NCBI GenBank assembly: GCA_963766605.1
Contig: CAVYAT010000002.1
Coordinates: 568,217 to 632,216, forward strand
Length of the DNA: 64,000 nucleotides
Reading direction: 5' to 3'
Source: AC-49 sp963766605
Lineage (GTDB): Bacteria; Actinomycetota; Thermoleophilia; Solirubrobacterales; Solirubrobacteraceae
A program made the position numbers and the translations under genes. How positions within the stretch are numbered: position 1 is the stretch's first letter; the number at the start of each line of letters is the position of its first letter. Below are positions 53,204-63,543 of this stretch, in pieces. A model generated the notes under the pieces. It was not told the DNA's origin. It worked only from the letters and a program-made list of their open reading frames with translations, and did not search any database.

Positions 53204-53889
53204 TAGTACGCCTGCGGCCCGTGCTTGCGCGTGAAGTGCTTGGCCCGGACCGCCTCGTCAAGCAGCGGCCCGCCGGCAGCAAGCAGTGTCGTGAAGAGAG
53301 CCATGCGGGCGACCTCTTCGAGCGTGATCGCGTGCTCGACCGAGGCGGCGGCGGTGGTCCCCCAGCAGAACGGTCCGTGGCCGCGGACGAGCGCGCACGG
53401 GATCTCGGCCGCCCCGTGCGCCCGTACGGCCTCGATCAGCACGGTCCCGGTCGCGCCCTCGTAGTCGGCGTCGACCTCGGCGGCCGTCAGCGCACGCGTG
53501 ATCGGGATAGGGTGCGGCGAGAGGTCGGCGTGGGTCGTTCCGAGCAACGGAATTTCGCGCTGGGCCTGGGCCCACACCGTCGCCCACCGCGAGTGGGTGT
53601 GGACGATCGAACCGATCGCGTCGAACGCCCGGTACAGCGCCAGATGCGTTGGCGTGTCCGTCGACGGGCGGCGCGCTGCTTCGACGACCGCACCGTCGAG
53701 ATCGACGAGGACCAGATCCTCTGCGGTCATCTCCGCGTACGCGACGCCGCTCGGCTTGATCGCGACGAGGCCGGTCTGCCTGTCGATTGCGCTGGCGTTG
53801 CCCCACGTCAGCGTCACGAGATCGTGGGCGGGCAGCGCCAGGTTCGCGGCCAGCGCCTCCTCGCGCAACGCGGTGAGCCGCGCCACCAC
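53191..53889 (-). CDS. araD: L-ribulose-5-phosphate 4-epimerase
   Basis: Class II aldolase/epimerase of 232 residues. The N-terminal LREEALAANLALPAHDLVTL is followed by TWGNASAIDRQTGLVAIKPS (phosphate-binding GN and KPSG), the acidic DTPTHLALYRAFDAIG, zinc ligands in SIVHTHSRWATVWAQ and the third histidine in ALVRGHGPFCWG. The C-terminus has KHGPQAYYGQP, normal for AraD. It converts L-ribulose 5-phosphate to D-xylulose 5-phosphate. The start is GTG 53889, overlapping the araA TAG by one base. Confidence 0.9.
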   Translation of the reverse strand: MVARLTALREEALAANLALPAHDLVTLTWGNASAIDRQTGLVAIKPSGVAYAEMTAEDLVLVDLDGAVVEAARRPSTDTPTHLALYRAFDAIGSIVHTHSRWATVWAQAQREIPLLGTTHADLSPHPIPITRALTAAEVDADYEGATGTVLIEAVRAHGAAEIPCALVRGHGPFCWGTTAAASVEHAITLEEVARMALFTTLLAAGGPLLDEAVRAKHFTRKHGPQAYYGQP

Positions 53890-55283
53890 TAGATCTCCAC
53901 GTGCTCCAGCTCGAGCTGCTCCGCAAACGCGCGCCAGCGGGGGCGATGGTCGCCGAGGTTGGTGACGAAATGGTGCGGCGCGCCGAGCCGCAGCCAGCGA
54001 TCCATGAACTGCTCCATCCCGCCGTCGGGACAGAAGTGGAAGTGATGCATCTCGACCTTTGGCAGCTCGAGCGTGTCGAGCACCTCGCCATAGCCGACGA
54101 CGAGACGCATGTACTCGCCGTCGAGCTGGACGAGCGCCGCCGTGGTCGCCGGACCGGGCTCGGCCATGAACACGGGCGTCGGCGGGTTGTCGAGCCGGCC
54201 GATCCCGAGCGGACGGTCGATCAGCCGGACCGGGCGGTCGCTGCGCGCGATCCGCCAGTTGCCTTCACCCATGTGGCTGACGAGCACCGAGTCAAGCTCC
54301 CAGTCCATCGCGTACAGCTCCGAGAAATGCGCGTTGCCCGACATCGCCTGGGCTGCGCACATCAGCGTCGCCGTGTTGACGTCGCCCTCTGCGGCGAAGC
54401 CGTAGCCGTCGGCCATCAGGTCGGAGGCGCCGAGCAGTGGCAGCTGCTTGAAGCGCCCGTCACCGCCCAGCGAGTCGAAGTGGAACGTGAACCCGCCGTA
54501 GCCACGCTCCTCCAGCAGCCCACGGATCGCGAGCTCGATCCGCGCCGCATACGCGTGGTACTCGCTCGGGAGATCGGCAGCGACCTCGAAGCGCTCGCTG
54601 TGCGAGGCGATCAACGCCGCGACTGCGTTCTCGTCGACCGCATCGATTCGACCGACGAGGCCGCCGAGGTCCTCGGCGACGACCGTGACCCCGAGCCGGC
54701 GCAGCAGCGCGTTGGGGTCCGGGAGGACGTCGCCCATCCCGTTCATCGGGTACCCCAGCAGCGCGATCCGGGTGCGCTTCAGTGCGGTCACCGCGCGCGC
54801 GGCGCGTGCCCAGTCCTCGAACCCGGCGGCAAAGCGCTCCGATCGCCAATCGCCGGTCAGGACGGAGAACGGGATGCCCGCCCGTACGAGCGCGTTTGCT
54901 TGGTCCTGGGCGCCGTGGATCCCCTGGTTGTACGTCAGGTCGTCCATCGTCCACGCGGCCGTGATCGAGCGCTCGGGTTGGATGTTCGCCAACAGCAACG
55001 GCACGCGCGCACCAAGCAGCGCAGGTACGGTGCGCATCGCCGGGCCGTACGTGAGCATCACGATCATCAGACCATCGACGCCGCGGCCCAGCAACTCGCC
55101 CGTGACGTCCTCGACGTCCTGACGGTTGCGAGCGGGCCGGATGAACTCGACGTCGGCGATGGCCCCGAGCGCCGCGGCGACCTCGGCCCCGTAGGCCGCC
55201 TGTCGCTCGGTGATCCCGGGCACCATGTCGTCGTACAGCTCCTGCATGATTCCCAGCAGCCCGATCCGGGGGCGGTCGTTCAT
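53889..55283 (-). CDS. araA: L-arabinose isomerase-like protein
   Basis: A 464-residue protein of the AraA/FucI-like sugar isomerase fold. It begins RPRIGLLGIMQELYDDMVPG. Catalytic/metal residues are suggested by GYGFAAEGDVNTATLM, ELYAMDWELDSVLVSHMGEG (Glu and His) and EMHHFHFCP. Clear differences from E. coli AraA exist, so it may belong to the divergent actinobacterial clade and its substrate could be another aldose. Position between araB and araD strongly supports L-arabinose to L-ribulose conversion. The ATG at 55283 overlaps the araB stop. Confidence 0.82.
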   Translation of the reverse strand: MNDRPRIGLLGIMQELYDDMVPGITERQAAYGAEVAAALGAIADVEFIRPARNRQDVEDVTGELLGRGVDGLMIVMLTYGPAMRTVPALLGARVPLLLANIQPERSITAAWTMDDLTYNQGIHGAQDQANALVRAGIPFSVLTGDWRSERFAAGFEDWARAARAVTALKRTRIALLGYPMNGMGDVLPDPNALLRRLGVTVVAEDLGGLVGRIDAVDENAVAALIASHSERFEVAADLPSEYHAYAARIELAIRGLLEERGYGGFTFHFDSLGGDGRFKQLPLLGASDLMADGYGFAAEGDVNTATLMCAAQAMSGNAHFSELYAMDWELDSVLVSHMGEGNWRIARSDRPVRLIDRPLGIGRLDNPPTPVFMAEPGPATTAALVQLDGEYMRLVVGYGEVLDTLELPKVEMHHFHFCPDGGMEQFMDRWLRLGAPHHFVTNLGDHRPRWRAFAEQLELEHVEI

Positions 55284-56935
55284 CGCTCCCTCCTCTCGCC
55301 GTGAATCAGTTTGAGCCCGTGCAGCAGCTCGGATCGAGAGCGGCCGAGCAGCTCGTAGAGCTCGCGGTAGATCGCATAGACCCGGTCGTACACGACGCCC
55401 GTGGCACGGTCGGGCGCGTACGTCCGGGAGACGGCGGGGCGTGTCGCCGCGACGGCGGCGCCGATCGTCTCAAACGCACCGGCGGCGACGGCACCGAACA
55501 GTGCGGCGCCCCGCGCCGGGACCTCGCCGGAGGCGGGGACGTCGACGGGGCGCCCACTGGTATCGGCGATCAGCTGCATCGTCAGCGGGCTCTTCGCGGC
55601 GATCCCGCCGCAGGCGACGATCCGCTCCAGGGCGAGGCCATGCTCCTCGAAGTTGTCCATGATGCGGCGGTTGCCGAACGCGATCGACTCGAGCAGCGCG
55701 CGGTAGATCTCGGCCGGCGTCGTCTGCAGAGTGAGGCCGAGGATCGCGCCGCTGAGGTCGGCGTCGGCCAGGATCGTGCGGTTGCCGTTCCACCAGTCGA
55801 GCGCCAGCAGCCCGGTCGCGCCGGGCGCGACCGGCGCCGCCTGCGCTTCGATCGCCTCGTACGCGTCGCCGCTGCCGCCCACGGTGCGCACGAACCAGGC
55901 CAGCATGTCGCCGACCGCTGCCTGGCCGGCTTCGTAGCCGTAAAGGCCGGGCAGGATCCCGTCCCGCGCAACGCCGGTGATCCCCGGCAGGAGCACCTCG
56001 GTGGGGTGGACGATCATGTCGCAGATCGACGTGCCGATCACCATCACGAACGTGCCCGGCTGCTCCACCCCCGCCCCCGGAAGCGACACGAACGAGTCGA
56101 CGTTGCCGACCGCGACCGTCACCGACGCCGGCAGGCCGAGCGCGTGCGCGAGCTCTGGACGGAGCGTCCCCGCGGGCGATCCGAGCAGCGCGAAGGCGTG
56201 CCCCAGCTTCTCGGCCGGGGACACGAACCCGGGGTATGCGGCCTCGAAGTAGTCGGCCCCGGGCAGCCCGTCGTCGGGCGACCACATCGCCTTGTAGGCG
56301 GCCGTGCACGCCTGACGGCATTCGACGCCCGTCATCCACCAGACGATCCAGTCCGTCGCCTCGATGAACGCGTATGCCTCGTCGTACAGCTCGCGATCGT
56401 CGCACCACAGCTCGATCAGCTTTGGGAAGTACCACTCCGACGAGATCCGCCCGCCGTAGCGCGCCAGAAACGGCTCGCCGCGCTCGAGCGCGACCTCGTT
56501 GAGGCGGTCCGCGACGCCCTGCGCTGCGTGGTGCTTCCACAGCTTCGGCCATGCGTGTCGCCGCCCACGCCAGCGCTCATGGCGGCACAGCGGCTCGCCG
56601 TCGGCGTCGGTGGGCAGCACGGTGCACGACGTGAAGTCGACGCCGATGCCCACGACCTCCTCGCCCGGCACGCCGGTCTCGGCGAGCAATGCGGGGACCG
56701 AGTGCTCAATCACCGACGCCCAGTCGTCGGGGTCCTGAAGCGCCCAATCCGGGGGCAGCTGCTCGCCGGTCCGCGGCAGCTCGCGGTCGATCACGCCATG
56801 CGCGTACGAGACCACCTCGACCGCCAGCTCCTCGCCGGAGTCGAGGTCGAGCAGGAGCGCCCGGCCCGACTCCGTTCCGAAGTCGACCCCGATCGCATAT
56901 CCACGTCGACTCCGCCGCGAGCCCGATTCAGGCAC
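55280..56935 (-). CDS. araB: Ribulokinase (FGGY family)
   Basis: FGGY kinase of 551 residues. It opens GYAIGVDFGTESGRALLLDL, contains VGIGVDFTSCTVLPTDADGE and LCRHERWRGRRHAWPKLWKH (AraB-type), SSEWYFPKLIELWCDDRELY, and in the C-terminal lobe MVIGTSICDMIVHPTE and VACGGIAAKSPLTMQLIADT. Length is normal for AraB and greater than the downstream XylB. It phosphorylates L-ribulose. The start is GTG 56935, overlapping the ABC ATPase stop by eight bases. The N-terminal SGSRRSRR residues are not conserved, so the start could be slightly later. Confidence 0.88.
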   Translation of the reverse strand: MPESGSRRSRRGYAIGVDFGTESGRALLLDLDSGEELAVEVVSYAHGVIDRELPRTGEQLPPDWALQDPDDWASVIEHSVPALLAETGVPGEEVVGIGVDFTSCTVLPTDADGEPLCRHERWRGRRHAWPKLWKHHAAQGVADRLNEVALERGEPFLARYGGRISSEWYFPKLIELWCDDRELYDEAYAFIEATDWIVWWMTGVECRQACTAAYKAMWSPDDGLPGADYFEAAYPGFVSPAEKLGHAFALLGSPAGTLRPELAHALGLPASVTVAVGNVDSFVSLPGAGVEQPGTFVMVIGTSICDMIVHPTEVLLPGITGVARDGILPGLYGYEAGQAAVGDMLAWFVRTVGGSGDAYEAIEAQAAPVAPGATGLLALDWWNGNRTILADADLSGAILGLTLQTTPAEIYRALLESIAFGNRRIMDNFEEHGLALERIVACGGIAAKSPLTMQLIADTSGRPVDVPASGEVPARGAALFGAVAAGAFETIGAAVAATRPAVSRTYAPDRATGVVYDRVYAIYRELYELLGRSRSELLHGLKLIHGERRER

Positions 56936-57740
56936 CGGCGTTCTGAACCTCCTCCACCTGGCGGCGGTAGCTCGAGACCATGAGCTCCGTGAGCTGCTCG
57001 AGCGACGTCGAATCGATCTTCTGATCGATGGTGATGCGGCCGCCCTCCATGACATTGAGGCGGTCACACAGCTCGAAGAGATGCGCGTAGTTGTGGTCGA
57101 TCACGATGATCGATACCCGGCCACTCGAGGCAAGGTCCTTGACGAGGTCGACGATGAGACGCGACTCGCGCGCCCCCATCGCCGCGAGCGGCTCGTCGAG
57201 CAGCAGGATCTTCGTGGCCGCGCGCAGGGAGCGGGCGACCGCGATCGCCTGGCGTTGACCGCCGGAAAGCTGCTCGGCTTCGGCGTCGACGCTCGGCACC
57301 GAGACGTGGATGTCGTCGAGGTACTCGCGCGAGAGCCTGCGCATCTCGCGCTTGTCGAGCAGACGGAGCGGTCCGAGCTTCGTCAGCTCGTGCCCGAGGA
57401 ACAGGTTCTGGTAGACGGGCAGCTGCGGAATCAGTGCGAGGTCCTGGTAGACCGTCTCGATCCCGTGGCCCCGGGCGGCCTCGACCGAGCGGAAGCTCAC
57501 CGGCTCTCCCTCGATCAGCAGGTCTCCCCCGTCCTGCTTGTACAAGCCGCTGAGAATCTTGACGAGAGTGCTCTTGCCGGCTCCGTTGTCCCCGACGAGC
57601 CCCAGCACCTCGCCCGGGTGCAGCACGAGATCGATGCCGCGGAGGACCGCGAGCGCGCCGAAGCGCTTCGTGAGCCCGCGCACCTCGAGCGCGGGCGCGC
57701 CGCCCGTGACGGCAGGCGGGAGTACCGGCTCGGCGCTCAT
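56928..57740 (-). CDS. Sugar ABC transporter ATP-binding protein (single domain)
   Basis: A 270-residue CUT2-type ATPase with one nucleotide-binding domain, not the duplicated RbsA/XylG form. Walker A is GDNGAGKST, the Q-loop ETVYQDLALIPQLPVYQNLF, signature EQLSGGQRQAIAVARSL, Walker B KILLLDEPLAAMG and H-loop IVIDHNYAH. It drives import of a pentose together with the adjoining permease and binding protein. ATG 57740 overlaps the permease stop (ATGA). Confidence 0.9.
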   Translation of the reverse strand: MSAEPVLPPAVTGGAPALEVRGLTKRFGALAVLRGIDLVLHPGEVLGLVGDNGAGKSTLVKILSGLYKQDGGDLLIEGEPVSFRSVEAARGHGIETVYQDLALIPQLPVYQNLFLGHELTKLGPLRLLDKREMRRLSREYLDDIHVSVPSVDAEAEQLSGGQRQAIAVARSLRAATKILLLDEPLAAMGARESRLIVDLVKDLASSGRVSIIVIDHNYAHLFELCDRLNVMEGGRITIDQKIDSTSLEQLTELMVSSYRRQVEEVQNAGA

Positions 57741-58789
57741 CTCGCCCTCGAGCGCGCGATCAGCCGGTCGAACTGGACGTTCAGCGCCATCGCGAAGATG
57801 ATCACCACGCCGACCCAGATGAAGAAGTCGTTGGTGCTGACGCCGGTCAGGGTCAGCCCATCCTCGAGCACGCCGATCAGGATCGCGCCGATGAACGCGC
57901 CGATCATCGTTCCACGTCCGCCGTTGAGCGCGGTGCCGCCGATCACGCATGCACCGATCGCGTACAGGATGAAGTCGACGCCGAAGTTGCCGGGGTCGAG
58001 GCTCCCGTACTTGACCGCGTCGACGATACCCACGAGGCCGGCGATGAACGAACAGAGCGTGAAGGCCCACACCTTGACGCGGCGGATTGGCACGCCGGCC
58101 TCGGCCGCGCCGACGGTGTTGCCGCCGGTCGCGATCGTCCGGACGCCGAACCGCGTGCGCGTGAGCACCACGGTCATGACAAGCGTGATCCCAACCACCC
58201 AGAGGATCTCGGACCACTTCCAGGCCCCCATCGCCTGGGCGGTGAAGCTGTTGCCCCCAGTCAGCGGGATCGGCGACGCCTGGACCTGCTTCGAGCCGAC
58301 CAGCACCGCCCCGTAGAGGATGAAGTTCATGGCCAGCGTCGTGACGAACGACGGTACGTTCAGAATCACGGTGATCAGCCCGTTGAGCGCGCCCACGAGG
58401 CTGACGACGGCGAGCGCCACCACGATCGCGAAGAAGAGCGGCACACCGGCGTTGTGCACCCAGTACATCACCCACGGACAGAACAGGAAGACCTGGCCGG
58501 CCGACAGGTCGATCTCGCCGAGCACGAGCAGCATGACCTCACCGACCGCGATCGCGGCGACTGGCGCCGCATAGCCGACGGCCGAGTTGAGGCTGAGCGA
58601 GTCGGTGAAGTTCGACCCGGCCTTGATCGTGAAGTACGCGAACAGCCCGATCGTGATCAGCAGCGGAGTCAGCTCGCGCTGATACAGGAACGGCCGCAGG
58701 ACGCGAAAGCCCAGCCTACGGGCCTCACGGTGTTGCCCCGGCGCGTCGGGCGCCGGGGCAACAGCGGACTTTGTAGCGCCCGATTCCAC
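57737..58789 (-). CDS. Sugar ABC transporter permease (RbsC/XylH-like)
   Basis: A 350-residue CUT2 family permease with about nine helices. Landmarks are NSAVGYAAPVAAIAVGEVML, LVLGEIDLSAGQVFLF (the EIDLS motif of this family), LIGV-like VPSFVTTLAMNFILYGAVLV, RTRFGVRTIATGGNTVGAAE and GACVIGGTALNGGRGTMIGA. The start is GTG 58789, nine bases from the binding-protein stop. The first codons contain a long perfect inverted repeat described separately. Confidence 0.9.
   Translation of the reverse strand: MESGATKSAVAPAPDAPGQHREARRLGFRVLRPFLYQRELTPLLITIGLFAYFTIKAGSNFTDSLSLNSAVGYAAPVAAIAVGEVMLLVLGEIDLSAGQVFLFCPWVMYWVHNAGVPLFFAIVVALAVVSLVGALNGLITVILNVPSFVTTLAMNFILYGAVLVGSKQVQASPIPLTGGNSFTAQAMGAWKWSEILWVVGITLVMTVVLTRTRFGVRTIATGGNTVGAAEAGVPIRRVKVWAFTLCSFIAGLVGIVDAVKYGSLDPGNFGVDFILYAIGACVIGGTALNGGRGTMIGAFIGAILIGVLEDGLTLTGVSTNDFFIWVGVVIIFAMALNVQFDRLIARSRAR
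58731..58763 (-). promoter_or_regulatory. Intercistronic hairpin in the 5-prime end of the permease gene
   Basis: A perfect 14-bp inverted repeat (TGTTGCCCCGGCGC / GCGCCGGGGCAACA, 5-nt loop) lies 36 bases downstream of the binding-protein stop on the minus strand, within codons about 9-20 of the permease. In sugar ABC operons such structures commonly protect the binding-protein mRNA or weaken read-through to the membrane genes. Here the repeat also encodes protein (VAPAPDAPGQ). Confidence 0.5.
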
Positions 58790-58798
58790 GCCTGCCGA

Positions 58799-59964
58799 CT
58801 ACGTGGAAATCGAGGCCGGACTTGGCAACGCCTTCGGCGTCGCCGACGTTCCCTGGAACCTGTTCGTCGTCAGGTACGGCTTGACGTTGTCCTTGGTGAC
58901 GATGCCCAGCCCCGTGTCGGTGTTGGTCGGGCTCATCAGCCCGCCCGAGACCTTCCACAGGAACAGCTGCATGATCGTTTGGAAGCCCTGCAGGTAGGCC
59001 TGCTGGTCAATCGTGGCGGTCACGTAGCCATTGTTGATGGCCTGCACGACGGGTAGTCCGACATCCCAGACCGACGCGCCGACCTTGCCCTGCAGGCCCT
59101 CCTTCTGGATGAACTGCGCCACCGCGTTGCTGTCGCCGCTGTCGACGGCCATCATCCACCTCACATCCTTGTTCCCGGCGTACCACGCGGCGATCTTGTT
59201 GTACTCCGGGGCGCCCTCCGTCGCCGAAGTCCCGACCTCCTCGAACTTGACGCCCGCGTCCTTCAGGACGGGCTTCGCGCCGTCGATCCGCGGCTGGATG
59301 TTCCCGGTGCCCGGCGTCGCGATGATCCCGGCGACGAGGTCGCCCGACTTGACCCCGGCGCTAAGGATCGCCTCGGCGACCGCGGCACCCGCGGTGAGGT
59401 TGTTCTGGCCGATGTAGGCCATCCGGTTGTTCTTGGACTTCTCCGAGACGTCCGCGTTGTACGCGATCACGGGAATGCCGTGGCCCAGCGCGCTGTCGGT
59501 GGGCGCGTTGAACGCAGTGTCGTCGATCAGGCAGCACCCGATCCCGGCCGCCTTTGCAGCGATAGCGGAGTTGAACGCCGAGACCATCTCGCTGACGATC
59601 GAATTCTGCGAGCCCGTCCACTGATACGACGTGCCGGTCAGCTTGCAGGCGTCCTGACATCCGTAGATGGTCGCGGTGAAGAACGAGTTCGTCGTCACGT
59701 GGTTGACCATCACGAAGTGGTAGTTCGTGGGGCCTCCCAGATCGACGCGCCCGCGCTCGGCGTCGCGGCCTTGGTGGTGGTCGTGCCTCCGCTGCCGCCA
59801 CCACACGCCTCGAGCACCAGCGCTGCGATCCCCGCCGCACCGCCGGTGAGAGCCGTCCTGCGCGTCAGCTGGCGCCAGTCCTTGTGAGGCGAATCCTCCT
59901 CGTTGCGCTCATCGAACTCCAACCGCTCGATGGCATCACCGATTAGATCTTCCGGCCTCGACAT
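58799..59964 (-). CDS. Sugar ABC transporter substrate-binding lipoprotein, one frameshift
   Basis: About 388 residues from ATG 59964. After a 30-residue acidic N-terminus comes a twin-arginine-type signal LTRRTALTGGAAGIAALVLE with a lipobox cysteine (LEAC) and a Gly/Thr-rich linker. The mature CUT2/periplasmic-binding-protein-1 domain has VMVNHVTTNSFFTATIYGCQ, GIGCCLIDDTAFNAPTDSAL, IPVIAYNADVSEKSK, AYIGQNNLTAGAAVAEAIL, and WMMAVDSGDSNAVAQFIQ. One missing base near 59737 (between GASI and GGPTNYHF) interrupts the frame and is probably an indel error. It binds a sugar, likely L-arabinose or another pentose, outside the membrane. Confidence 0.83.
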
Positions 59965-60039
59965 CGCCACTCCTCTCGTCCTTAACGATTGCCTTCCGGG
60001 CGCTATCCGCCCAGCGCCTGAGCTTTCTCCTCCCGGCGA

Positions 60040-60053
60040 TGTGAACGCTAACA
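60040..60053. promoter_or_regulatory. LacI-type operator between the transporter genes and lacI-like gene
   Basis: TGTGAACGCTAACA matches its reverse complement at 10 of 14 positions with a central CG, the general form of LacI/GalR-family operators (TGTnAnCGnTnACA). It sits 75 bases upstream of the binding-protein start and 52 bases upstream of the divergent regulator, so one site could control both directions. The 141-base intergenic region also contains an eight-T run before the regulator start. Confidence 0.5.
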
Positions 60054-60105
60054 AAATTGCCGCCGTAAGGCATACTTTTTTTTCGCGCCCGCTCGGCGCG
60101 GCACC

Positions 60106-61145
60106 ATGAGCTTTCCTCAGAACAGCGAAGATCCGGGCGCCTCCGGAGCGCGCCCCGCCGTGATGGCGGACGTCGCCAGGCTCGCCGGCGTCTCGCACCA
60201 GACGGTGTCGCGCGTCATCAACGACAGCGCGCAGGTCCGGCCGGCGACGAGACGGCGCGTGCTGGCCGCGATGGATCGGCTCGACTACCGGCCCAACCGT
60301 GCGGCCCGGGCGCTGGTGACCGGGCGATCCGGGATGCTCGGCGTCGTCAGCGTCGACACCGCGCTGTACGGGCCGCGTCGACGCTCTTCGCGATCGAGCA
60401 GGCCGCGCACGCAGCGGGCTACTTCATCATGATCGTCAGCCTGCACGCCCTCAACAGCAGCTCGGTACTCGACGCAATCGAGCGGCTCCGCGTCCAGGGC
60501 GTCGATGGGATCCTCATCATCACGCCGCACGAGAGCGCGGCCGACGCGCTCGCGAGCCTGCCGACGGGCGTCCCGATCGTGGTCGTCGAGGCCGGCCGAC
60601 CGCACCATGCGCCGCTGGTCGTCGTCGACCAGCTCTCGGGGGCGGTCGGCGCGACGCAGCTGCTGATCGACCTTGGCCATCGCACGGTCTGGCACCTCGC
60701 GGGCCCGCGGGACTTCGTCGAGGCCCAGCTGCGCCTCGACGGCTGGCACGCGACGCTCAAGGCGGCCGGCGCGGAGATCCCGCCGGAGCTGGTCGGCGAC
60801 TGGAGCCCCCGCTCGGGCTACGAGCTCGGGTTGCAGCTGGTGCGGGAGCCCGGCCTGACCGCGATCTTCGTGGCCAACGACCAGATGGCGCTCGGCGTGC
60901 TCCGCGCGCTGCACGAACACGGCCGCGACGTTCCGGGCGACGTGAGCGTTGTCGGATTCGACGACATCCCCGAGGCCCAGTACTTCACGCCTCCGCTGAC
61001 CACCGTGCGCCAGGACTTCGCCGAGGTTGGACGCGCCAGTCTGCGCCTGCTGCTCGACGTCATGCGCGGCGAGCAGCCCGAGCACGTCGCGGTCGCCCCA
61101 GAGCTCATCGTGCGCCGCAGCACGGCGCCGCCCGACGGGCGATGA
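60106..61145 (+). CDS. LacI family transcriptional regulator, one frameshift
   Basis: From ATG 60106 the N-terminal HTH reads MADVARLAGVSHQTVSRVIN, with the hinge VRPATRRRVLAAMDRLDYRP. One base is missing near 60372: the frame changes between DTALYGP and ASTLFAIEQAAHAAGYFI. The ligand-binding domain then continues with RVQGVDGILIITPHESAADA, VVVEAGRPHHAPLVVVDQLS, TAIFVANDQMALGVLRALHE and VSVVGFDDIPEAQYFTPPLT. It likely represses the divergent pentose operon until sugar is present. The stop overlaps the ATG of the next gene. The shift is probably a sequencing indel. Confidence 0.85.
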
Positions 61146-62483
61146 CCGGGCCTTCCGCGGCTGAGGCGAAGATGCGGGCGGCGGGTATGTCCGAGATCGG
61201 CGTGCGCGCGTTCGCCCGCCTGTTCGCGCTGCTGGTCGCCGGCGATCGCGGCGTGCTCTCCAGCGAAGACCTCGAGCCGGTGCGCCACGTGGAGTCGCTC
61301 ACGGAGCTCAACGTCGCCACACCGGGTGACGCCTTGGACCACACGGTCCTCGTCCGGCTCAACGGTGGGTTGGGAACGACAATGGGGCTCGCGTCGCCGA
61401 AATCGCTGGTCATGGTCAAGCCCGGACTGACGTTCCTCGACGTGATCGCGCGCCAGGTGCTCGCTGCACGTGCGCGATGGGGCGCGCGACTGCCGCTCGT
61501 GCTGATGAACTCCCATGCAACGCGCGGACCGAGCCTCGAGGCGCTGCGGTCGCACTCCGGGCTGCCCGGCGACCTGCCGGCGGATTTCCTGCAGCACCGT
61601 GAGCCGCGCCTGCGCCCCGCCGACCTCCAGCCGCTGCACCTGCCCGCCGATCCGGACGCGGAGTGGTGCCCGCCGGGGCACGGCGATCTGTACGCCGCGC
61701 TGCAGGCGTCCGGCATGCTGGCCGAGATGCTGGCCCGCGGCTACCGCTACGCATTCGTGGCGAACGCCGACAACCTCGGCGCGGTACTGGAACCACGCAT
61801 CCTGGGATGGATGGCGCGCCGGGAGATTCCGTTCGTCATGGAGGTCGTGCAGGGAACGGCCGCGGACCGCAAGGGCGGCCACATCGCCTCGCACGCCGGG
61901 CGGCTCGTGTTGCGCGACACGGCGCAGGCCCCGGACGACGGCTCGTTCACCGACTTCACGCGCTGGCGGTTCTACAACAGCAACAACCTGTGGATCGATC
62001 TCGTCGCACTCGCCGAGCTCCTCGAGGCGCACGACGGCGTCCTGCCGCTGCCGCTGATCGTCAACCGCAAGACGCTGCCGGCCGCGGGGGAGGTCGTGCA
62101 GCTCGAGACCACGATGGGCTCGGCGATCGGGCTGATCGAGGGAGCCCAGGCCCTGCATGTGCCGCGCACGCGGTTCGCTCCGGTCAAGACCACCGACGAC
62201 CTCCTGCTGGTCCGATCAGATGCCTACGAGCTGGCCGACGGCGCGACGCTGGTGCCCGCGGAGGGGGCGGTGCCGGGGACCGTCGTGGCACTCGACCGGG
62301 CCTACTACGGCACACTGCAGGACCTCGATCGCCGCTTTCCGTTCGGGCCGCCAGGAATCCGCCGCTGCACGCGGCTGTCGATTTGTGGCGACGTCGTGTT
62401 CGGGCGCGACGTGGAGCTCGCCGGCGACGTCGAGCTGCGTGGTCCGGCGCGCATCCCGGACGGCACCCGGCTGGGACGGGTCC

Positions 62484-62494
<11 letters not shown>
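61142..62494 (+). CDS. UTP-glucose-1-phosphate uridylyltransferase / UDP-sugar pyrophosphorylase (UDPGP family)
   Basis: A 450-residue protein of the eukaryote-like UDPGP family. It contains the nucleotide loop VLVRLNGGLGTTMGLASPKS, VLMNSHATRGPSLEAL, PPGHGDLYAALQASGML, FVANADNLGAVLEPRILGWM and TRWRFYNSNNLWIDLVALAE. This family makes UDP-glucose, and some members accept galactose 1-phosphate. It is not the bacterial GalU type. The downstream neighbour is galactokinase, and no galT is visible, so a UDP-galactose-forming role is an attractive inference. ATG 61142 overlaps the regulator stop. Confidence 0.85.
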
Positions 62495-63528
<1,034 letters not shown>

Positions 63529-63543
63529 CCGGGGCGCATCCGC

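Noticed and set aside
52941..53282. Possible small minus-strand gene between araD and the oxidoreductase remnants
   Set aside because: The frame runs through the araD end, a strong hairpin and a palindrome; no start with ribosome site and no recognisable domain.
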